From CBDDIP01 sp965279405 (GTDB lineage Bacteria > Actinomycetota > Acidimicrobiia > Acidimicrobiales > Ilumatobacteraceae): a DNA stretch of 64,000 bases. Positions 48,543-57,045 of the stretch are shown piece after piece. Position numbers and translations under genes: made by a program. The notes below the pieces were generated by a model. That model saw only the letters and a program-made list of their open reading frames with translations. It ran no database searches and was not told the origin of the DNA. Where the stretch lies: NCBI GenBank assembly GCA_965279405.1, contig OZ257157.1:2046001-2110000 (forward strand). Reading direction: 5' to 3'. The stretch's first letter is position 1. Each line of letters starts with the position of its first letter.

Positions 48543-48639
48543 GTGGAGGGTTTCGGGCTCGCCCGGGTGAGCGTCAAAGCCTCCACAGCGGGTGGGTGGA
48601 GGGTTTCGGGTCCACCCGGGTGAGCGTCAAAGCCTCCAC
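48543..48639. repeat. Tandem pair of 44-nt hairpin repeats (locus B)
   Basis: Units 48543-48586 and 48596-48639 are 53 bp apart, like locus A. Arms GTGGAGGGTTT and AAAGCCTCCAC pair with one mismatch. The centre has CGCCCGGGTGAGCG or the palindrome CACCCGGGTG. A third left arm (about 48649-48659) runs into the stop of the next gene. The pair separates two convergent genes, so it might also stop transcription. Confidence 0.78.
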
Positions 48640-48657
48640 TCGGGGTGGGCGGAGGGT

Positions 48658-49704
48658 TCAGTTCATGGTCACGATGATCTTGCCGAAGAACTCGCCGCGG
48701 GCCATGTGGTCGAGCGCGGCGGGCAGCTCGTCGAACGGCCACGTGCTGTCGATCACCGGCGGCGAGCCGGTGGCAGCCATCGCCGCGAGCATCTTGGGGA
48801 AGTCGGTGGGCTGGTAGCCGCCGGCGCCGATCAGGGTGCGGCCCCAGTGGTACACGTCGGTCAGCGAGATCGTTGCCTCGGTCCCGGTGGTGGTGCCGCA
48901 GAACACCATCCGCCCGCCGATCGCCATCGAGCGGATCGATGGCGCGAAGAGCGCCGGCCCGACGTGGTCGATGACGAGGTCGACGCCGCGGCCGCCGGTC
49001 AGCTCGAGCACGATCGGGGAGATCGTGCCGCCCCCATCTGCCTGCAGGTAGTCGATGACGTGGTGGTAGCCGACAGCCTGAGCGCGCGCGACCTTCGCCG
49101 CACCGCCGGTGGTGGTGATCACCGTGCTGCCGTCCGCGCGGAGCAACGCCAGCGCGGCGCACGACACGCCGGATGCAGCGCCGTTGACGAGCACCGTCTC
49201 GCCGGGCACGTGGCCGCCGGCCTGCAACGCATGGAACGCCGTCATCGCCGCAACGGGCAGGGTTGCCGCCTCGACGAACGTCAGTCCGTCGGGCAGCGGG
49301 TGCACCGTGGAGGCGGGTGCGGCCACGAGCTCGGCGAAGCCGCCCGGCCGCGTCGAGCCGATGGTGCGCAGCTGCTCGCAGTACGGGGCGAGCCCGTTGG
49401 TGCATCGGTCGCACGTGCCGCACGTGCTGACCGGATCGACGATGACGCGATCGCCGATCGCCGGTCCGCCGATCAGGTCGGCGTGCCGAGCGACCACCTC
49501 GCCGGCCACGTCCATCCCGGCGATGTGCGGCAGCGAGAAGCCGCGCACCAACGCTGCGTCTCGTTGCAAGAGGTCGAGCCGGTTGAGCGCGCACGCGTGC
49601 ACGCGCACGACGACCTCGCCGGGGCCGGGCTCCGGGTCGGGCACGGATTCGAAGCCGACGACGTCGCCGCCGGCTCCGAACCCACGTTGGACGAACGCAC
49701 GCAT
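48658..49704 (-). CDS. Zinc-binding MDR alcohol dehydrogenase
   Basis: The 348-residue protein has the MDR layout: LPHIAGMDVAGEVV, the structural-zinc motif CGTCDRCTNGLAPYC, FAELVAAPASTVHPLP, the nucleotide fold VLVNGAASGVSCAALALL and VIDHVGPALF. It oxidises an alcohol or reduces a ketone with NAD(P). It follows the substrate-binding protein by 4 bp, so it belongs to the importer operon. Similar overall to the MDR gene at 55247-56281. Confidence 0.92.
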   Translation of the reverse strand: MRAFVQRGFGAGGDVVGFESVPDPEPGPGEVVVRVHACALNRLDLLQRDAALVRGFSLPHIAGMDVAGEVVARHADLIGGPAIGDRVIVDPVSTCGTCDRCTNGLAPYCEQLRTIGSTRPGGFAELVAAPASTVHPLPDGLTFVEAATLPVAAMTAFHALQAGGHVPGETVLVNGAASGVSCAALALLRADGSTVITTTGGAAKVARAQAVGYHHVIDYLQADGGGTISPIVLELTGGRGVDLVIDHVGPALFAPSIRSMAIGGRMVFCGTTTGTEATISLTDVYHWGRTLIGAGGYQPTDFPKMLAAMAATGSPPVIDSTWPFDELPAALDHMARGEFFGKIIVTMN

Positions 49705-49708
49705 CAGG

Positions 49709-50851
49709 TCAGCTCGCCGGCCAGATCACCTTGCCGTTGGCGTCGTAGAGGCTCTTGGCGATGTCGGCGTCGTAGTACTTGCCGTCGGTCGGCGCACCCT
49801 TCGGCCACACGCCGGCCTCCGTGTACTCCTTCACCTCGGTGTCGAGCAGCGCCGGATCGATGAGACCGACCGGCTCGCCGCTCGGCGTCGACGCGACGAC
49901 CACCTTGGATTCCTGCGTCCAGCGGTACAGCTCGCCTTCCTTGGTCAGGAAGAAGTCGTTGCCGGCCGACTCGATCTGGGCAACGGCGATGTCGACGGCA
50001 GCGGCCGGGTCGGCGATCGCGTCTTCCATGCCGTGCAGTGCCGCGCGGGTGAAGTCCTCGACGGCGGTCGGGTGGTCCGCGAGGAACTGCTTCGACGTGT
50101 AGATCAACCCGAACGAGCCGGGCACGTCGAAGGTGACCGGATCGAAGAGGTGGTACTTGACGCCGGCGGCGTCGAGCTGGCCGGGCTCGTTGGACTTGTA
50201 GACCGGCAGTGCGTCGATGGGCTGCTCGAGCTGGACGACGGGGTCGAAGCCTTCCAACGAGAGCTCCTCGTAGTCCTTGCCGCGGACGAGCCCGTTCTTC
50301 GCCAGCATGGCGACGATCGACGGCGGCAGGTCGCCTTTGATGCCGATCGTTCCACCCTTCAGCTGCGACAGCTCGGTGGCGCCGCTCTCCTTCGTCACGA
50401 GCGCCTCGATGGGTGCCTTGCCGTAGTCGACGGTGGCGACGAACTCGGCGCCCTCGGTCGTGAAGTTGAGGATCTCCGTGTAGTTGCCGGCACTCGAGAA
50501 CTGCGCCTCGTTCTTGGCGACGAGCGGATAGTTGGTCGTCGAGAAGCCGGGCCGCAGCTCGACGTCGAGGCACATCTGCTCGAAGTAGCCCTTCTCCTTG
50601 GCCACGACGACGTCGAGGATCGACGCCGAAGCGGAGAAGGAGAAGCTGCTGAGGTAGGTGATCTTGCCGGCGGCCTTGTTGGCCTCGCAGCGATCGGCGG
50701 AGATGCCTTCGGTGGTCACCTCGCCGACGGCGCCACTGCCGCCATCAGGTTTGGTGGTGGACGGTTTGGCGTCGTCACTGCTGCAGGCAGCGGCGAGCAA
50801 CGCGAGGGAAACGACAGCAACGGTGGCGAACCGCTTGTTCACGCTGATCAT
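49709..50851 (-). CDS. ABC importer substrate-binding lipoprotein (NMT1/THI5-like)
   Basis: The 380-residue lipoprotein has a signal with lipobox LALLAAAC (Cys23) and a periplasmic-binding fold of the NMT1/THI5 type (ITYLSSFSFSASASILDVVVAKEKGYF, LKGGTIGIKGDLPPSIVAML, FTRAALHGMEDAI). This type binds pyrimidines, sulfonates, nitrate or aromatic acids. It works with the permease and ATPase encoded just upstream. Confidence 0.92.
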   Translation of the reverse strand: MISVNKRFATVAVVSLALLAAACSSDDAKPSTTKPDGGSGAVGEVTTEGISADRCEANKAAGKITYLSSFSFSASASILDVVVAKEKGYFEQMCLDVELRPGFSTTNYPLVAKNEAQFSSAGNYTEILNFTTEGAEFVATVDYGKAPIEALVTKESGATELSQLKGGTIGIKGDLPPSIVAMLAKNGLVRGKDYEELSLEGFDPVVQLEQPIDALPVYKSNEPGQLDAAGVKYHLFDPVTFDVPGSFGLIYTSKQFLADHPTAVEDFTRAALHGMEDAIADPAAAVDIAVAQIESAGNDFFLTKEGELYRWTQESKVVVASTPSGEPVGLIDPALLDTEVKEYTEAGVWPKGAPTDGKYYDADIAKSLYDANGKVIWPAS

Positions 50852-50887
50852 GGGTGCTCCTGGTTTTGGGGTGAGGGGGTGGGGTGA

Positions 50888-51733
50888 CTAGTTGCGCTGG
50901 CTGGCGTGCCAGTGCAGGACGACTCGTTCGATGAGGCCGATGGCGATGATGGCGACGCCACCGATCAGGGCGAGGACGTAGATCGAGCCCCACAGCTGAT
51001 CGGACAGGCGGTTGCCCTGCTGCTGCGCGGAGCGCACCGAGTAGCCGAGGCCGTGGTTGACGCCGCCGAACCACTCGCCGAGCACGGCGCCGATCAGCGC
51101 CAGGCCGACAGCGATGCGCGCCGCCGAGAACAGGCTCGGCAGGGCGGAGGGGAAGCGGAGCCGGGTGAAGACCTCGAGGCGGCTGGCGTTCACCGATCGG
51201 GCCAGCTCGATCAGGTTCGGGTCGACGGATCGGAACCCGGTCACCGCGTTGACGACGAAGGGGACGAAGCAGGCGATCGAGGTGATGATCACGATCGGCT
51301 TGAGGTCGAAGCCGACCCACAGCACGATCGCCGGCGCGTAGGCGACGATCGGCGTCACCTGGATCAGGATCAGCAGCGGCGAGATCGCCCGGTCGGCGAA
51401 CCGCGAGTGGGCCATCACCGCGGCGACGACGAGCGCGGCGGCGAGGGCGACGACGAAGCCGAGGAACGCCTCCCACATCGTCGTGCGCGCGTTCTCCCAG
51501 TAGTAGGTCTTGTCGCTGTTGATGTGCGACAGGATGCGCGACGGCTTGGGCAGCACGAACGGGCGCACGTCGAAGGCGACCACCAGCAGCTGCCACAGAC
51601 CGAGGAAGACGACCACGCCGATCAGTGGTGCGAACGCGAGCAGCAGACGACGGCCGTTCGAGCGCGCCGGCGCCGACGAGGCCGCGGCGCGGTCGTTGAC
51701 GGTCGGGTCGACCTGGAGCGAGACGCCGCTCAT
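50888..51733 (-). CDS. ABC importer permease (SsuC/TauC-like)
   Basis: The 281-residue membrane protein has six TM helices and the EAA loop SVDPNLIELARSVNASRLEVFTRLRFPSALPSLFSAARIAVG. It is the SsuC/ThiX type that pairs with NMT1-like binding proteins. ATG at 51733 overlaps the ATPase stop (51730-51733). Confidence 0.93.
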   Translation of the reverse strand: MSGVSLQVDPTVNDRAAASSAPARSNGRRLLLAFAPLIGVVVFLGLWQLLVVAFDVRPFVLPKPSRILSHINSDKTYYWENARTTMWEAFLGFVVALAAALVVAAVMAHSRFADRAISPLLILIQVTPIVAYAPAIVLWVGFDLKPIVIITSIACFVPFVVNAVTGFRSVDPNLIELARSVNASRLEVFTRLRFPSALPSLFSAARIAVGLALIGAVLGEWFGGVNHGLGYSVRSAQQQGNRLSDQLWGSIYVLALIGGVAIIAIGLIERVVLHWHASQRN

Positions 51734-52512
51734 CCGGCGTGCTGCTCGCGGAGGTCGGCGCGGAGCTGACGGACGACCTCGTGGAATCGCGGGTCGTCCT
51801 CCATCTCCGGCATGCGCGGACGGGGCAGGTCGACGATGTGCTCGGCGGCGATGCGGCCAGGGCGCGGCGCCATCACGACGACGCGATCGCTGAGGATCGC
51901 TGCCTCGCTCACCGAGTGGGTGACGAACACGACCGTGGTGCCGGTGCGCTGCCACAGGTCGAGCAAGAGGTAGCGCATGTCGGCGCGGGTGATCTCGTCG
52001 AGCGCGGCGAACGGCTCGTCCATCAGCAGGATCGGCGCGCCGAGGGCGAAGGCGCGCACGAGCGAGACGCGTTGCTGCATCCCGCCCGACAGCTCGTGCG
52101 GGTAGGCCTGCTCGAAACCGTCGAGTCCGACGGTGCGCAGCAGGTCCGAGATCGCTGCGTCGTCGAGCGGTGCGTTGCCGGCGCTGCGATGCAGGCGCGA
52201 GAGGAAGCGGACGTTGTCGCCGACGTTCTTCCACGGCACCAATGCCGGCGATTGCGGTACCAGGCCGTACTGCTTGTTGGCCCGGGCCTGCTGTGGGCTT
52301 CCGTCGTTGACGACCACGCTGCCGCCGTCTGCGTCGTGCAGGCCGCCGATGATGCGCAGCAGGGTGCTCTTGCCGCAGCCGCTCGGTCCGAGCAGGCTGA
52401 CGAACTCGCCGCGCTCGATGTCGAGGTCCACCCCACGCAGGGCCTCCACGGAGCGCTTGCGCCCGCGGAACACCTTGCTCACGTCGTGAACGGCAACCAA
52501 CGTGTCCGGCAT
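51730..52512 (-). CDS. ABC importer ATPase (SsuB/TauB-like)
   Basis: The 260-residue ATPase has Walker A GPSGCGKST, Q-loop VPQSPALVPWKNVGDN, signature LSGGMQQRVSLVRAF, Walker B ILLMDEPFAALD and H-loop FVTHSVSEA. First gene of the importer operon. The ATG at 52512 gives the usual N-terminus (MPDTLVAVHDVSKVF); 10 codons of extension upstream are possible. Confidence 0.95.
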   Translation of the reverse strand: MPDTLVAVHDVSKVFRGRKRSVEALRGVDLDIERGEFVSLLGPSGCGKSTLLRIIGGLHDADGGSVVVNDGSPQQARANKQYGLVPQSPALVPWKNVGDNVRFLSRLHRSAGNAPLDDAAISDLLRTVGLDGFEQAYPHELSGGMQQRVSLVRAFALGAPILLMDEPFAALDEITRADMRYLLLDLWQRTGTTVVFVTHSVSEAAILSDRVVVMAPRPGRIAAEHIVDLPRPRMPEMEDDPRFHEVVRQLRADLREQHAG

Positions 52513-52585
52513 TGCCGGACATCGTTGCACGTCGCAACCCACTCTCGCCCTGTGACGTTCATCTCGGTGCTGCCGTCACCTCGGT

Positions 52586-52625
52586 GCTCGCTGCGCTCGC
52601 CTGCCGTGTTTCGCTCGCTGCGCTC
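52586..52625. repeat. Two copies of GCTCGCTGCGCTC
   Basis: GCTCGCTGCGCTC occurs at 52586-52598 and 52613-52625, 27 bp apart, in the gap between the importer and the second amidohydrolase. It is short and of a kind common in GC-rich DNA; function unknown. Confidence 0.5.
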
Positions 52626-52671
52626 CCTTACCCGAGCTCGAGCTGTCGTGCTGGACGCCAACGACTCGCTT

Positions 52672-52760
52672 CGTGAGTTTCGAGGCCTCCCGTGGCACTG
52701 AACCTCACGGACGAGCTGGCTTCGTGAGTTTCCAGGCCACCGGTGGCGCTCAAACTCACG
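52672..52760. repeat. Tandem pair of 38-nt hairpin repeats (locus C)
   Basis: Units 52672-52709 and 52723-52760 are 51 bp apart. The second has perfect arms CGTGAGTTT and AAACTCACG; its centre holds the palindrome CCACCGGTGG. The plan (arm with GTTTC, CCGG-centred core, arm with AAAC) matches the 44-nt repeats at loci A and B though the arm sequence differs. It lies in the gap after the amidohydrolase stop. Confidence 0.7.
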
Positions 52761-52765
52761 CCCGG

Positions 52766-54169
52766 CTACCAGGTGGGGAACTTGCCCCGGTCGGGGAGAC
52801 CGCTTCGGGCGGTGATGGACTCGCCCATGCGCTGGGCTTCGGCCCAGAGGCGGTCCTCGTCGATGCGGGTGCAGTGGTAGTCCTCCACGACGACCTGGCC
52901 GTCGACCAGCACGGTGTGCACGCCACGACCGTCGGCGCTCCACACGAGCTGGTTGATCACGTTCAGCAGCGGGCGCCACTCTGGGCGATCGGTGTCGTGG
53001 AGCACGAGGTCGGCCTTCTTGCCGGGCTCCAGCGAACCGATCTGGTCCTCGAGCTGCATCGTGCGCGCCCCGCCGAGCGTGGCCATCTCGTACGCCTTCT
53101 CCGCCGGGAACATCTGCGGGTCCATGCGGGCGTCCTTGAACAGACCGGCGACGAGGTAGGTGGCGCGCATCATGTCGGCGTAGTTGGAGGCGTTGTTGCC
53201 GTCGATGCCGATCGAGACGTTGATGCCGCGCTGCACCATCTCCGGGAACTTGCCGATCTGGGTGATGCCGTAGCTGACCTTCAGCGCGGTGGTCGGGCAG
53301 TGGGCGACGTTGACGCCGCGCTTGGCCATGATCCCGATCTCGTGGTCGTCGACATGCACGCAGTGGGTCATCGCCGTGGTGCTGCCGAGCACGCCGAGCT
53401 CGTCGAGGTGGACCATCGGACGCTGGCCGAACTCGGCGATGAACCCGTCGGGGTCGAGCTGCGCCGGCGACATGTGGAACGACAGGCCGACGTTGTGTTC
53501 GTCGGCCAGCTCCTTGGCCGCCCGCCACAGCGGGTCGCTGCACGTCGTGTGCCCGACGACGATGCTCCACGCGCCGACCCGTCCGTCGGCGTGCGACTTG
53601 TGATGGTCGAGCTGGTGCTGCAGGTGGGCGATCGCCTGATCGGTGCTCTGTCGGTACACCGACGGCTCCGGCGGGATGTCCCACACCCACCGGCCGACGC
53701 GTCCGCGGATCCCGGCTTCGACCAGCCCGTCGATGACCTCGTCGAGGAAGCGGATGGTGCCCGCCTCGAGGAACGACGTCGTCCCGCTGCGCAGCATCTC
53801 CACCGAAGACAGCTGCGCGGAGGTGCGTTCCTCCTCGGCGTCGTACATCGAGTACAGCGGGCACAGCCACTCGAACACGTTCTCGACGAACGGCGTGTCG
53901 TCGGGGACGTAGCCACGCGTCAGCGGCTCGCCGGTGATGTGGATGTGCGTGTTCACCATGCCCGGCGTGACGACGAAGCGGTCGCCGCCGATCACGCGAG
54001 CCGGGGCGTAGCGAGCGAACAGGTCGTCGGCCTTGCCGACGGCGACGATCGTGCTGCCGTTCACCGCGACCGCGCCGTCGCGGATGATGTCGCGCGCCTC
54101 GTTCATCGTCACCACGTACCAGCCGCGGATCAGCAGATCGACGGGTTCGGGTTGCAACGGTTCAGGCAT
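52766..54169 (-). CDS. Amidohydrolase, paralogue of the 44.7-kb gene
   Basis: The 467-residue enzyme has LLIRGWYVVTMNEARDIIRDGAVAV, the metal motif TPGMVNTHIHI, LSFHMSP, MTHCVHV and the Asp in IGIDGNN. The blocks FLEAGT and GRVGRWVWDIPPEP are shared with the first amidohydrolase, suggesting duplication. Likely a deaminase or amidase acting on a heterocycle. It ends the flavin reductase-MDR-methyltransferase operon and overlaps the methyltransferase by 8 bp. Confidence 0.88.
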   Translation of the reverse strand: MPEPLQPEPVDLLIRGWYVVTMNEARDIIRDGAVAVNGSTIVAVGKADDLFARYAPARVIGGDRFVVTPGMVNTHIHITGEPLTRGYVPDDTPFVENVFEWLCPLYSMYDAEEERTSAQLSSVEMLRSGTTSFLEAGTIRFLDEVIDGLVEAGIRGRVGRWVWDIPPEPSVYRQSTDQAIAHLQHQLDHHKSHADGRVGAWSIVVGHTTCSDPLWRAAKELADEHNVGLSFHMSPAQLDPDGFIAEFGQRPMVHLDELGVLGSTTAMTHCVHVDDHEIGIMAKRGVNVAHCPTTALKVSYGITQIGKFPEMVQRGINVSIGIDGNNASNYADMMRATYLVAGLFKDARMDPQMFPAEKAYEMATLGGARTMQLEDQIGSLEPGKKADLVLHDTDRPEWRPLLNVINQLVWSADGRGVHTVLVDGQVVVEDYHCTRIDEDRLWAEAQRMGESITARSGLPDRGKFPTW

Positions 54170-55241
54170 CTCTGCTCCTGTCGGCGACGTAGACGAAGTT
54201 GAAGCCGATCGGCTCCAGCATGCGGATCGAGGCGAAGCCGGCGTCGCGCAGCCAGCCGACGACCTGCGCGTTGGTCAGCAGCCCGCCGTGCGCGGTGTTG
54301 GCCATCATCGTCAGGCCCATCTGCACGCCGAACGGGTTCTGCTTGCGGGCGTCGTCGGCGAAGTAGTCGGCGATCAGCAGCTGACCACCCGGCTTCAACG
54401 CGTTGCGAGCGCGGCTCACCAACGAGCGAGATCGTTCGTCGCCCTCGGTGCGGCAGACGTGGCCGAGCACGACGATGTCGAACGCGCCCGGCTCGATGTC
54501 GATCTCGTGGAAGTCGCCCTCGTGCACCTCGACGCGCTCGGTGAGCCCTCGCTCGGCCACCGTCTCGGCCGCCAACGCAGCGACGCCCGGCAGGTCGTTG
54601 ACGACCGCGGTCGAACCTGCCGACTGCTCGAGCACGGCGATCGCCCACGGCGCGCGTCCGGCGCCCAGGTCGAGCACGCGCAACCCGGCTCGGCGGGCCC
54701 AGCCGAGCCGCAGCCCGAGGCGGGACGCGGCGCGCAGCTGGGTGGCGAACGTGGCCGTGACGAGCGGTCCGTAGAACGCAGCCGGGTCGTCGTCGATCGG
54801 TGTGGACACGTGGCCGGTGCGCACCGCATCCGCGAGCCGAGCCCAGTTCTCGTGCGGGCCGGGCGCCACCCGGACGAGCGCGGCCATCGACGCCGCACCG
54901 TTGGTGCACAGGTACCGCTCGGCGGTCTCGGTCAGCTCGTAGACGTCGTGCACCTGATCGAGGAAGCCGAACGTCACCAGCGCGTCGAGCACGTGGCGCA
55001 GGTGATCCGATGACACGTCGAGCGCGCTCGCCAGCGGGACGACCTTCGTCGGCCCGATCCGTTCGATCGTGTCGAACACGCCGAGGTCGATCGCCGCGAC
55101 GAGCGTCCAGTACGAGCCGAGGCCCTGGATGATCTGCCACACCGGCCCGGACGGCGGCGGCTTGAAGTCTCGCCACGGGCGGCCGCGACGCGCCAGCGTG
55201 TGCGTCTTCTTCAGCTCCGGGTACGGCGAGTCGGCGCCCAC
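54162..55241 (-). CDS. O-methyltransferase-like protein
   Basis: The 359-residue protein has an N-terminal helical dimerisation domain (GSYWTLVAAIDLGVFDTIERIG; SDHLRHVLDALVTFGFLDQ) and a SAM-binding Rossmann domain with VLDLGAGRAPWAIAVLEQS, VVNDLPGVAALAAETV and FDIVVLGHVCRTEGD. This is the caffeic-acid/hydroxyneurosporene methyltransferase class. A methyltransferase inside a catabolic operon is unusual. It may methylate an inhibitory intermediate or remove a methyl group in reverse. GTG 55241 is the best start, 5 bp after the MDR stop. Confidence 0.85.
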   Translation of the reverse strand: MGADSPYPELKKTHTLARRGRPWRDFKPPPSGPVWQIIQGLGSYWTLVAAIDLGVFDTIERIGPTKVVPLASALDVSSDHLRHVLDALVTFGFLDQVHDVYELTETAERYLCTNGAASMAALVRVAPGPHENWARLADAVRTGHVSTPIDDDPAAFYGPLVTATFATQLRAASRLGLRLGWARRAGLRVLDLGAGRAPWAIAVLEQSAGSTAVVNDLPGVAALAAETVAERGLTERVEVHEGDFHEIDIEPGAFDIVVLGHVCRTEGDERSRSLVSRARNALKPGGQLLIADYFADDARKQNPFGVQMGLTMMANTAHGGLLTNAQVVGWLRDAGFASIRMLEPIGFNFVYVADRSRDA

Positions 55242-55246
55242 GCCCG

Positions 55247-56281
55247 TCAGGGCTCCAACAGGATCTTGCCGAAGAAGTCGCTGCGCAGCATCTTGTCCTG
55301 CGCCTCGCCGCCGTCGGCCAACGGGAACACGCTGTCGATCGGCGTGTGGAAGCCGCCGGTGCAGTACAGCGACCACGCCTCGGCGAACTCGTGCGGCCGG
55401 TAGGCGTCGCTGCCGAGGATCTGGATGCCCATGTGGAACAGGTAGCCGAGCGAGGAGATCGTCGCCTGGTCGCCCGTCGTGTTGCCGCAGTTGACCAACC
55501 GCCCGCGCGCCTTCAGCGCTTTGAACGAGGCGTCCCACAGCGCCGGACCGACGTGATCGAAGACCACGTCCACACCCGCGCCGTCGGTGACCTCGCGCGC
55601 CCACGCGGCCACGTCGACCTCGCGGTTGTTGGCGGCGAAGTCGGCCCCGAGCTCGATCGCCTTCGCGCACTTCTCCGCGCTCCCGGCGGTTGCCAGCACG
55701 GTGGCGCCGGCGCGCTTGGCCATCTGGATCGCCGCGGTGCTGACACCGCTGCCCGCGGCGTGGATCAACAGCGTCTCGCCGAGCTGCAGGCGACCGGTGT
55801 CGAACAGGGCGTGATGGGCCGTGAGCCAGATCGTCGGGAAGGCGGCGGCCTGATGCCAGTGCATGTCGGCGGGCACGGGCTGCACGTGCGTGCTCGGCAC
55901 GAGGCACAGCTCGGCGTAGCCGCCGGCGACGGTGCCGCCGATCACGCCGAGGTTGCCGTAGAAGTCGCCCATCCCGGTGAGCTTCGAGTGATCCGGTGCG
56001 CCGGCCAGCGACGGGTCGACGACGACACGGTCACCGACTGAGACGTTGCTGACCTCGTCGCCGATCGACACCACGGTGCCGGCGAGGTCCATGCCGGCGA
56101 TGTGCGGCAGCGTGAACCCGGGCAGCTGGTACCAGCCGCTTCGCTGCACCACGTCGAGGTGGTTCAGCGCGGTGGCGGCGACGCGCACGATGACGTCGGC
56201 GGGCCCGGGATCGGGATCGGCGACGTCCTCGTAGCGCAGCACGTCGGCGCCACCCGGCTGGTGGTACAGCAGCGCCTTCAT
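55247..56281 (-). CDS. Zinc-less MDR (quinone reductase-like) dehydrogenase
   Basis: The 344-residue protein has the MDR pattern LPHIAGMDLAGTVVSIGDEV, TLLIHAAGSGVSTAAIQMAKRAGATV and VFDHVGPALWDASFKAL. The structural-zinc cysteines are missing, as in quinone oxidoreductases. It shares many positions with the importer-linked MDR gene at 48658, including the end FFGKI. ATGA overlap with the flavin reductase. Confidence 0.9.
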   Translation of the reverse strand: MKALLYHQPGGADVLRYEDVADPDPGPADVIVRVAATALNHLDVVQRSGWYQLPGFTLPHIAGMDLAGTVVSIGDEVSNVSVGDRVVVDPSLAGAPDHSKLTGMGDFYGNLGVIGGTVAGGYAELCLVPSTHVQPVPADMHWHQAAAFPTIWLTAHHALFDTGRLQLGETLLIHAAGSGVSTAAIQMAKRAGATVLATAGSAEKCAKAIELGADFAANNREVDVAAWAREVTDGAGVDVVFDHVGPALWDASFKALKARGRLVNCGNTTGDQATISSLGYLFHMGIQILGSDAYRPHEFAEAWSLYCTGGFHTPIDSVFPLADGGEAQDKMLRSDFFGKILLEP

Positions 56282-56943
56282 GCGTTCGAGCCGTTGGCTT
56301 CCGCCTCGTACGGGTAGCGCTCCTGGTAGTACACCGCGTCCGGTAGGGCCTTGATGAACGTGCGCGCACCGCTGCGCCCGATCGGGGCGAGACGGGTGAG
56401 ATCGATGCGCGGGTGGTCGAGGTCGGGCGATTCGAGCACCTCACCGTCGATCACCGCGCACACCACCTCGGCCACGACGAGCACGACCTTGGCGTTGTCG
56501 CTGCCGAGCGGGATGCACTGGTGCACGACGCACTCGAGGTGCGCCGGTGCCTCGGCGACCGCAGGCGCGCTCACCTGATGCGCGGGCACGAGCGTGAAGC
56601 CGTGCAGCTCCGCCTCGTCGACGCCGGCGGGGTACTCCTTGGCGATGCTCTCGATGTGATCGGCGAAGATCTCGCCGCACACGTTGATGACGAAGTCGCC
56701 ACTGGCCATCAGGTTGTCGTAGCTGTGCTTGGTGCCACCGTCGATGGCGCGCATCCCGAAGGTGACGCCCACCAGCGGCGGCTCGCCGGTGATCGGCAGG
56801 TAGTAGCTGAACGGCGACAGGTTGCCGCGGCCATCAGCGTCTCGCGTGCTGACCATGGCGATCGGCCGGGGCACGACCAACTGGGACAGCAGCCCCTGGT
56901 TGGTGCCCGGGTCGCGTCCGGCGAACTCGTACACGTGCTTCAT
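56278..56943 (-). CDS. Flavin reductase-like FMN-binding protein
   Basis: The 221-residue protein has the flavin-reductase split-barrel pattern: RPIAMVSTRDADGRGNLSPFSYYLPI, VGVTFGMRAIDGGTKHSYDNLMASGDFVINVC, and AHLECVVHQCIPLGSD. It may supply FMNH2 to a monooxygenase or act on a flavin-bound substrate. First gene of a four-gene operon; the promoter at 57001-57040 has a predicted ~50-nt leader and AGAGGA site. Confidence 0.88.
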   Translation of the reverse strand: MKHVYEFAGRDPGTNQGLLSQLVVPRPIAMVSTRDADGRGNLSPFSYYLPITGEPPLVGVTFGMRAIDGGTKHSYDNLMASGDFVINVCGEIFADHIESIAKEYPAGVDEAELHGFTLVPAHQVSAPAVAEAPAHLECVVHQCIPLGSDNAKVVLVVAEVVCAVIDGEVLESPDLDHPRIDLTRLAPIGRSGARTFIKALPDAVYYQERYPYEAEANGSNA

Positions 56944-57000
56944 CGAGGGTCCTCTCGATTGCCAGGGCGGACGGAGCTCTCTCCGACGGCCGATGTGCTC

Positions 57001-57040
57001 ACCCTAGCCTGTGCGGACTGTTGGTCTGATGGTCAGACCA
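57001..57040 (-). promoter_or_regulatory. Operator-like motif and promoter of the flavin reductase operon
   Basis: Read on the minus strand, TGGTCTGACCATCAGACCA (57040-57022) is a perfect inverted repeat with arms TGGTCTGA and TCAGACCA. It holds CAGACC (57028-57023), followed 16 bp later by TAGGGT (57006-57001). The same 19-bp motif and the same spacing to a -10 box occur before the VOC operon at 46097-46128, so one regulator probably controls both. Its FadR-like (GntR) form is inference. Confidence 0.65.
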
Positions 57041-57045
57041 CTGGT

